Positions 15,447-20,818 of a stretch of DNA of 20,818 nt are shown one piece after another (position 1 is the first letter of the stretch; each line of letters opens with the position of its first letter). The translations under genes and the position numbers were made by a program. Source of the DNA: Methanobacteriota archaeon (GTDB taxonomy: Archaea > Halobacteriota > Methanomicrobia > Methanomicrobiales > Methanoculleaceae). The notes under the pieces were generated by a model that saw nothing but the letters and a program-made list of their open reading frames with translations, ran no database searches and was not told the DNA's origin. The DNA lies in assembly GCA_023457135.1 (NCBI GenBank), contig JAEWMO010000086.1, positions 1 to 20,818 on the forward strand, written 5' to 3'.

Positions 15447-15522
15447 CATGCGGGACGTTCACCCATCCGATTCGCTCTTGGCCGGGTGGACCTCCCTGCG
15501 CTTCGGGATACCGGTACCCACA

Positions 15523-15559
15523 TGTGAGAAATCAACGTTCTGCTATAAACGATTTCTGT
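15523..15559 (-). promoter_or_regulatory. Promoter copy B (BRE/TATA with AACGTTGA motif)
   Basis: The minus strand reads ACAGAAATCG (BRE-like), TTTATAG (TATA), CAGAACGTTGA, TTTCTCAC. The TATA box is about 180 nt before the ATG at 15362, so the leader would be about 155 nt. It is nearly the same as the block at 19534-19570 and shares its core with 6952-6988. Confidence 0.6.
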
Positions 15560-15630
15560 CGAACCTCTCTACACGTTGAGGCTGTTCGATTCATTTTGCT
15601 CCCGGAAACATGCCGCAGCTGACCGAGGAC

Positions 15631-16644
15631 TCACGTTGTGCCGTTAAATGACGAGCCCTCCCGGTAAGAGAGGAGCGGAGCATCCATTCGTCCCGATAGA
15701 GTATCCGTAAAACTGGTTCGCCCGGCGCACGAGGACTTCACCGGGTAAGCGCCCCGTATCAATGCCGGTCGATACGGGCTGGTGAAGAAACGATATATCT
15801 CTGAATTTTTGCGGACCCAGGTCTTCGTATACATACCGAGCACCGCAAATCCCCCATCTGAGGTCTGCACGATATCCGCAACGATATTCACCTCCGCCCT
15901 CGTGCCGGTTTGATCCCGGGCAATTTCGCCGCGATCATCGAATTTCACGATATGGATCGGCGACCCGAGATAGTTCCCGAAGGTGTAACCGTCGCTCTGG
16001 GGGCTCTCAAGGCAGGCACAGACATAACCCTCGTCGGAGGTCCGGGCAACCGGGCAGGACATATAGAACTCCGTTACGCTCATATCCGAGCCGTCCCGGC
16101 CAAGGGATCGGTCGACCGTGACCGATCTTCCGACAGCCTCTCCTTCCAGAGTCCTACCTACCCTATAGAGCAGATCCACGCTACCGTCCGGCTTCTCCCG
16201 CACCGAGTATACGCGGTAAAGCGTGACTTCGGCAAACTCAGGCCCTTCCTCGAAGGTGCGACTCCAGATGACGTTACCCCCTCTATCGAGCCGCATCATC
16301 CAGAGCGGATGGCTATCCGTCGTCCCTGCAACGATGCATCCCCCGTCCGATGCCGGGATGATCCCCAGAGCGCGTCCCAATCCGAGAGCCGGATAGGTCC
16401 GTTCCCGGAGCAGCGACCCAATATCGTTCACGATCGCCACCCAGACATCTCCACTGTACTTGCTCCCTGCAGTCACGGTGCCTCCGGCCGGCAGATCGGG
16501 GATCGAGACGGGTCAAGAATGCACCGATGACGAAGAGAACGGGAAACCAGAAGACCCGGCCGATGGAAGACACAAGAGATGTGTAGAGGTCAGGAAGATC
16601 GCCACGACAAGAACGGTATCGACCGGCTTCTCGCTGACGACCAT
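15631..16644 (-). pseudogene. Secreted repeat-type (propeller-like) protein interrupted by an in-frame TGA
   Basis: The frame reads from an ATG at 16642-16644, with GAGGAGGA at 16652-16660, through a signal peptide (VDTVLVVAIFLTSTHLLCLP) to codon 44, which is TGA (16513-16515). It then continues open in the same frame to a TGA at 15631-15633. Without the stop it would be 337 aa. The mature part has TSDGG-type repeats (IIPASDGGCIVAGTT, TSDEGYVCACLES, QTSDGGFAVLGMY) with WMMRLDRGGNVIW between them, as in secreted beta-propellers of methanogens. A GTG at 16476 could start a fragment, but that would lack the signal peptide. It is 60 nt downstream of the 450-aa gene. Either a real nonsense mutation or a base error explains this. 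Confidence 0.65.
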
Positions 16645-16704
16645 TTTTCATATCCTCCTCAGGATTGCTACCCGGTGCCCTCGCCGCCGGAGATGAAGGG
16701 CTGC

Positions 16705-18057
16705 TCACCCCCCCGTGCGGTACTCCTTCATCACGAAGAGCAGGCGGGCATCCCCGTTCAGCCGCTCTGCAAACTGTTCCCGCCCGTCCCGGTCCCCGGG
16801 ATACGCGGTCATGCGGGCAAACCGCATCTTCTCGAGCGGGAAACCCTCCGCGAGGAGCAGGTTCGTGATATCCTCCTCTTCCATCTCTGGCGGGTTCTGG
16901 CCGATGTCGAAGAGCCAGAGCGTACGATCCCCCACGGTCCTCGGGTTCTCAAGGAGACTCATAAAGAAAGCCCGGTTGGCATCAACCACCAGGACGGTTG
17001 CGTGGTTCTCAAGACGGGCCCGGTATCCGGCGAACTCTGCGGTCGTCGCGTTCAGGCAGAGCCAGGTGTACGTAGGTCCGGTCTCGATACCTCCCGGGAT
17101 GGAACCCCCGGCAAGGTGCCCTTCGATGATAGCGGAGATCTCGTCATCGGACATCCCGGCATCGTAGGCAACGGCGATCTCCCACTCCGCCGTCCGCTGC
17201 CATTCTTCCAGTTCCTTCTGCCGCGCGATCAGCTCCGACTCGGGTATGGGAGTGCCGGGAGGCAGTGTCCAGGTCGACGACACCTTCCTGGTCTCGAAGA
17301 ACTCCTCATAGAGTTCAAAACTCTCCTCAGAGAGCGGTTGCCGGAGATCGATCTCGCGGTCCTCAGCAAATGCGAGGATCTCACGAGAACGGACATCGGT
17401 GCCGCGCCAGTCGGCGACCCTCTCCTCGACCTCGTCCCGGGTGAGGACACGTCCGCGATGATCGACGACGGCGGCACCTTCGTCTGCCGGTTCCCGCTCC
17501 ACCATCCTCCCGGATGCCGGGTCGAACAGGAGGAGCGTCTCGGTATCGTTCGCCGTCATCACCCGTACGAGAACACCGGTGATCGGTGGGGCATAGCAGG
17601 GGAGAGCGTCCAGGATGTTCCAGCCGGGATATGCGCGCTCTGCTGCGGTGACGGCCAGGGGTATGGCGTTCTCGGGGTCGAAGGTCGACGGCGTGGTCCC
17701 ATACTCAATCATCCCACCGCCGAGGACCGTCCGGGCCGGGACCTTGATGCTCCCGATCGCCGCACCGCCGCTCTCCACCGGGTAATGGTAGACGAACGGC
17801 CTCCCGTTGCGGTCGAAGAAGAGCACGGATCCGGCCCCGATCGTGGCGCTCCTCCAGGCCTCCCCTTCGGTGAGCCCCGGACCCGCGACGATGAACCCGA
17901 CGAGCGCCGCGGTCGCGTGATCGCGGGCGGTCTCCTCGGCGACGAGGTACGGGTCTGCAGGCTCCGCTTCGGCCGGAGGGAAAGTCAGGAAGACGACGCT
18001 TGCGACAACGATGCATGCGATACCGGCAATAGCGACTGTAAGGCTCCGTCCGGTCAT
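16705..18057 (-). CDS. Exported protein of unknown function, shares an N-terminal domain with the C39-like peptidase
   Basis: A 450-aa protein. Residues about 6-25 (LTVAIAGIACIVVASVVFLT) form a signal peptide or anchor. Residues about 40-190 follow the same order of motifs as the start of the neighbouring peptidase: a helix, a line such as VLFFDRNGRPFVYHYPVESG, then IGSIKVPARTVLGG, a helix with AERAYPGW, and LLFDPASGRMVERE. This resembles the pro-domain of secreted papain-like peptidases. The C-terminal half (about 260-450) is acidic and shows no catalytic Cys-His pair that I can see, so it is probably not a peptidase. The start ATG at 18055-18057 has GGTGATATC upstream. The interrupted propeller gene follows 60 nt downstream. 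Confidence 0.8.
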   Translation of the reverse strand: MTGRSLTVAIAGIACIVVASVVFLTFPPAEAEPADPYLVAEETARDHATAALVGFIVAGPGLTEGEAWRSATIGAGSVLFFDRNGRPFVYHYPVESGGAAIGSIKVPARTVLGGGMIEYGTTPSTFDPENAIPLAVTAAERAYPGWNILDALPCYAPPITGVLVRVMTANDTETLLLFDPASGRMVEREPADEGAAVVDHRGRVLTRDEVEERVADWRGTDVRSREILAFAEDREIDLRQPLSEESFELYEEFFETRKVSSTWTLPPGTPIPESELIARQKELEEWQRTAEWEIAVAYDAGMSDDEISAIIEGHLAGGSIPGGIETGPTYTWLCLNATTAEFAGYRARLENHATVLVVDANRAFFMSLLENPRTVGDRTLWLFDIGQNPPEMEEEDITNLLLAEGFPLEKMRFARMTAYPGDRDGREQFAERLNGDARLLFVMKEYRTGG

Positions 18058-18176
18058 GATATCACCTTCAGGAACTTGAAACGAGTGGAACAGCTCATTT
18101 TAGAGTCTCCGATTTTAATGAATATGTCTATTTTGAGGCCACTTTTGAGGTTTTCCTTAAAAATTGGGGATTTCGA
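18058..18176. other. AT-rich spacer between the peptidase and 450-aa genes
   Basis: The minus strand shows CAATTTTTAAGG soon after the peptidase stop, a possible oligo-U terminator near 18160. It also has AT-rich sequence that may hold the promoter of the 450-aa gene, and ends in the GGTGATATC Shine-Dalgarno. No ORF is seen. Confidence 0.35.
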
Positions 18177-19379
18177 TCAATCAACCAAAATAAACCCATC
18201 GTGACGAATAGAATTCCAATTCTCCCACTTGACACTTCCCTCATTTACAGGACCGGGGTCAAATATGTACAAGTAACGACTCCCATCGGAACTGGAAGCC
18301 CATCCAGCGCATGCTCTGTCATGACCTGGAATAGACGACATTAGCGGATCGCCACGTGTCTGGATATGGGTATAGGCAGTATTCCATGCAACCATAGGAG
18401 TGCCCCAATAATCTGTGAGATACCGACCTAAATGATCGGGCGGAAAAGTATTGTAGCCGTAGTAGTGCAGTTCATTACTCCAGATCGCTCCAGTTGGCAA
18501 GGGAGGTGTCGACTTATCCCATGCCTCCATTTCGTCAGCAATGTGATTCATATCATGAGCCACGCCGAACCATTGCGCAATCATTTTTCCGGATGCAACG
18601 GCACACCACAATGAGTTGGGCTGGGCAACTAAATTGTTGATATTCCAGATTTTCCTGTATTCAAGTGTATCCTCAGAGAGGCTGAGCTCATCATGATTAT
18701 ACGAATTTTCATAATTCCACTGCCGGATTCTCTCTGGATACTCCAACTGAGGAATTTCGTCGTAGATCGACCAAACAGCGGGAACGTCACTGGAATCAGA
18801 GAAATTCGCTGACACAATAGAATAATCACGGGCATCAAGAATAATGTACTCTTCACTTCCCGATGAGACATTGCAACAATGTACCATTACCCCAATCTCG
18901 GGATAACTATAACACACGAGCACCGCTGAAATAAATCTCAGATCTTCATTTTTTTGCATGAATGCTGTTTTAGCGTTCGTCATCACCGCTTGATAATCCA
19001 GAGAGGAGGGCGTTTCCTCAATCGTACAAACTGTGCAACCAAGAACCTTTGATGCAGCAGCCTTAATCATACCGATCTCTTTGCCTTCGTCTTCGATAGA
19101 GAACTGATGATACAGGGGGACACCACGTATATCATAGATCAGGAGCGGATCTGGGTTGATGCTTACTTTTCCAGACACATTATCCATAGAAAACGCACCA
19201 GAATTTAGGAAATCGTTGAATACATTTTCCGAATTCTTTAGTGCAAGTTCAGCAGAAACATAGTTTTCTTCCAGTACCGCCCTATTATCCAGTGCGCTCG
19301 CTGCCGGCGCAATTGCTGACCCTAGCAATATCAACATGATAAATGCCGTGGGGAGTTGCATTCTTGCTTTCCTTTTCAT
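18177..19379 (-). CDS. Secreted C39-like (papain-fold) cysteine peptidase
   Basis: A 400-aa protein. The signal peptide spans 1-29 (LPTAFIMLILLGSAIAPAASA). An N-terminal pro-domain-like region (about 35-195) parallels that of the 450-aa neighbour. A C39-like catalytic domain follows, with QPNSLWCAVASGKMIAQWFG (Cys259 as nucleophile) and IPGHDRACAGW (His353), then YIFDPGPVNEG, where Asp374 or Asn379 may be the third residue. It probably cleaves proteins outside the cell after removal of the pro-domain. The frame runs further up, but ATG at 19377-19379, with GAGGAAAG, starts the signal peptide. It is the gene behind cassette C. It is clearly richer in A and T than the neighbouring genes, which suggests transfer. 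Confidence 0.85.
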   Translation of the reverse strand: MKRKARMQLPTAFIMLILLGSAIAPAASALDNRAVLEENYVSAELALKNSENVFNDFLNSGAFSMDNVSGKVSINPDPLLIYDIRGVPLYHQFSIEDEGKEIGMIKAAASKVLGCTVCTIEETPSSLDYQAVMTNAKTAFMQKNEDLRFISAVLVCYSYPEIGVMVHCCNVSSGSEEYIILDARDYSIVSANFSDSSDVPAVWSIYDEIPQLEYPERIRQWNYENSYNHDELSLSEDTLEYRKIWNINNLVAQPNSLWCAVASGKMIAQWFGVAHDMNHIADEMEAWDKSTPPLPTGAIWSNELHYYGYNTFPPDHLGRYLTDYWGTPMVAWNTAYTHIQTRGDPLMSSIPGHDRACAGWASSSDGSRYLYIFDPGPVNEGSVKWENWNSIRHDGFILVD

Positions 19380-19401
19380 TTTCTTTCCTCGCTTTTTCTC
19401 A

Positions 19402-19459
19402 CGGGGGCGAAGGAAGTGCATGCTTAAGTACCTGCAGTGACAACTCTTATTCGCCTCCG
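19402..19459 (-). promoter_or_regulatory. Long-range stem in leader C (candidate structured RNA)
   Basis: On the transcript CGGAGGCGAA (19459-19450) can pair with TTCGCCCCCG (19411-19402), with a single A-C mismatch. Compared with copy B the GGC/GCC core is kept, while the outer end is shorter and the inner end gains GAA/TTC pairs. The stem lies just before the GAGGAAAG Shine-Dalgarno of the peptidase gene. Confidence 0.45.
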
Positions 19460-19533
19460 GGCTTGTGGGGTTCTTCATTCGGGCGTCAACCAGGGATGGG
19501 GGGACCCCGCGCTTCGGGATACCGGTACCCACG

Positions 19534-19570
19534 TGTGAGAAATCAACGTTCCTCTATAAATGATTTCTGT
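19534..19570 (-). promoter_or_regulatory. Promoter copy C (BRE/TATA with AACGTTGA motif)
   Basis: The minus strand reads ACAGAAATCA, TTTATAG, AGGAACGTTGA, TTTCTCAC. The TATA box is about 177 nt upstream of the peptidase ATG, giving a leader of about 150 nt. The BRE and TATA agree well with archaeal consensus. Confidence 0.6.
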
Positions 19571-19768
19571 CGAACCTCTCTACACGTTGAGGCAGTTCGA
19601 TCCGTTTTGTTTCCGAAAACATCCCGCAGCCGACCGAAAACTCACACTGCACCGACCAATCGAGAACTCACACAGTCGAGGGAGAACCGGTACCGGAGTC
19701 ATGTCCCCCCACAGCAGCCGCTGTTTTTTTATAGAACGTCTGAGTTCGGCTGTCAACGATCATATGTT

Positions 19769-20487
19769 TCAATTGATGGAGACGTTCTCCTCCAGAGGGC
19801 GGAAGGGTTCGCCCAGACTGTCGCGATAATAGATCCATGGCTCCACGGGGATAATACCGGTTTTTCCCGGGGGAATCCGCTCCACTATCGAAACAAGGTA
19901 GTCGGGCCTGCGCTCACCGAAGGTGGTGCTGCCGGATACGCTAACGTTGATGCTTACCGAGATGGGGTTCGGATCGCTCGATACGGGGTGGAGCGAACCA
20001 GAATGATAATGTATGGAAAGTCATCCGGGGTATTCCCCGCCTCAAAGAGTCGGGAAGATGTCGGTACAAACACGTCCCCCTGCACCTCCTCAAGCGAGGG
20101 ATCTTTTGAGAAATCTCGTGAAATAGCGGCAGAGATGTCTGTGAGATTTGTACCGACCAACCGCAATGCAAGCATTTCTTCATCCTTTGTCATAACAGGC
20201 AAGGGCGTACAGTTATCAGAGACCATCCGCTGAAGGTCTTCTTCGAAAAAGATCGGTGAACCACCAATTGCAGGAACGGGAACAACAATCTCTGTGGTTG
20301 GATCTCCTTGGTAGTCGGACAATCCGGTAATGGAAACGACATATGGATAATGTCCCGAGGAATGCCCCGATACCATCTGAGTTTGACGATAGTGGACGAG
20401 AATATTCCCGCCGATAGCAACAATTGCGATCACAAGAAGCGAGACGCCGATAACTATGCCTAAAAAGGAGATTATTGAGGGGACCAT
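19769..20487 (-). pseudogene. Single-pass membrane protein with extracellular domain, one-base frameshift
   Basis: The frame starts at ATG 20485-20487, with GGTGA about 9 nt upstream. It has a transmembrane anchor at about 4-30 (IISFLGIVIGVSLLVIAIVAI) and a soluble outer part (EIVVPVPAIGGSPIFFEEDL, ALRLVGTNLTDISAAI). In the C4 run at 19985-19988 it goes out of frame and stops at 19954. One extra C would carry it on in a clearly coding frame (DPNPISVSINVSVSGSTTF, LVSIVERIPPGKTGIIPVEP, IYYRDSLGEPFRP) to TGA at 19769-19771. The whole protein would be about 239 aa. It may be a true mutation or a homopolymer error. I recognise no family. Confidence 0.7.
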
Positions 20488-20605
20488 CTCCCATTCACCC
20501 CCTGAGATTCACCTCATAACGTAATTCACAGATCCGGGAGAGCACGCAGTCCTGGGAGAGCGACGCTCACGATCCGCCGTGGGATTCTCCGCATGAGATC
20601 GCCCA

Positions 20606-20818
20606 TCATAATGGCATGATACCCCCGGGAATGACATAGTAGTCGGCCGGTACCGGAACGAATCCCGGCGCTGTGCTCAGAACGGTCGTATCCACCGTCG
20701 CCGCCCAGATATCCCCGTTGACCAGATGTTTCCTACCTCCGCCGCCCCGGTATCTGAGGTCGAACGAGATCGGGGCCGCATCCTCCGGCGGCGGGACGAA
20801 GCCGTCGAGGAAGACGAC
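20606..20818 (-). CDS. C-terminal part of an unknown protein (runs off right edge)
   Basis: Seventy residues are visible, from the edge in frame to TGA at 20606-20608. They include DGFVPPPEDAAPISFDLRYR, HLVNGDIWAATVDTTVL and a Pro-rich end, PGFVPVPADYYVIPGG. Codons are GC-rich at third positions like the local real genes. The text looks like a beta-rich extracellular or pilin-like domain, but I cannot name it. The membrane protein starts 118 nt downstream on the same strand, so they may form one operon. Confidence 0.65.
   Translation of the reverse strand, partial: VVFLDGFVPPPEDAAPISFDLRYRGGGGRKHLVNGDIWAATVDTTVLSTAPGFVPVPADYYVIPGGIMPL

Larger units (their letters stand above)
15363..15643 (-). 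repeat. Promoter-leader cassette, copy B
   Basis: This region is homologous to 19380-19654. Similarity runs from the start codon back through the leader, the TATA region and about 60-90 bases beyond it. The block 15499-15590 is more than 90 percent identical by eye to 19510-19601. The part nearer the start codon has drifted, but it keeps the Shine-Dalgarno and a long-range stem. The far end of the copy overlaps the 3' end of the gene at 15631. Confidence 0.8.
19380..19654 (-). repeat. Promoter-leader cassette, copy C
   Basis: Homologous to 15363-15643 in the same orientation and about 4.01 kb away. The strongest block is 19510-19601. Two genes with unrelated products (77-codon ORF versus peptidase) start at the same relative position, so the cassette was copied without its gene, or the genes diverged or were replaced. 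Confidence 0.8.

Noticed and set aside
16513..16515. TGA as selenocysteine codon
   Set aside because: It sits just after a signal peptide in a family with no redox role, and no selenoprotein context or SECIS-like element is seen. A nonsense mutation or error is simpler.
19711..19730. Plus-strand hairpin plus T-run resembling a rho-independent terminator
   Set aside because: ACAGC/GCTGT followed by seven T is on the strand with no genes nearby. On the coding strand it reads as an A-run, so it has no clear role.
20522..20605. 27-codon minus-strand ORF starting at the stop of the right-edge gene
   Set aside because: Very short, with no Shine-Dalgarno and no natural-looking protein text.

Overview
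The window looks like chromosomal DNA of a methanogenic euryarchaeon, most likely a GC-rich Methanomicrobiales (Methanoculleus-like). This is inferred from several things. There is a DUF39 protein with a C-terminal 2[4Fe-4S] domain, of the kind found in methanogens. Archaeal BRE/TATA promoters (GGTTTATA type) are present, some placed for leaderless transcription. Shine-Dalgarno sites are of GGAGG/GGTGA type. One surface protein carries a PGF-CTERM archaeosortase signal, and the arginine and carotenoid enzymes are of archaeal type. I see no rRNA, tRNA, CRISPR array or insertion sequence.

Layout. (1) 1-254: start of a secreted protein running off the left edge, behind a long AT-rich upstream region. 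(2) 890-4383, minus strand: a tight arginine operon, argC - CBS-pair protein - argJ - argB, with ATGA stop/start overlaps at two of its three junctions. An ADP-ribosylglycohydrolase-family gene lies just upstream (4410-5315). (3) 5582-6868: an AEC-type permease facing a small membrane protein with a coiled-coil tail. (4) 7085-11077, minus strand: a carotenoid cluster of UbiA/lycopene elongase-like prenyltransferase, phytoene synthase, CrtI-type desaturase and a CruF-like membrane protein. It is laid out as would be expected for a C50 (bacterioruberin-like) carotenoid. (5) 11114-13058: the DUF39/Fe-S protein, a possible 57-aa ORF upstream, and a divergent HTH regulator. (6) 13148-20818: an accessory region, entirely minus strand, of exported or membrane-anchored proteins. 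These include a seven-bladed TolB-like propeller, a Cys-rich small protein, a repeat-type secreted protein, an unknown 450-aa protein, a C39-like cysteine peptidase and single-pass membrane proteins. Several are broken: an in-frame TGA at 16513-16515, a frameshift in a C4 run at 19985-19988, and a decayed surface-protein C terminus at 13148-13393.

The most interesting hidden signal is regulatory. Two minus-strand genes, at 15362 and 19379, share about 280 bp of homologous upstream DNA with a near-identical BRE/TATA block. This is followed by a leader of roughly 150 nt that can fold into a long-range stem, kept in both copies despite sequence change. A core of the same promoter also drives the small membrane protein at 6868. 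The leader of the secreted gene at 254 has a similar but diverged stem. These look like a family of promoter-plus-structured-leader cassettes in front of envelope genes.
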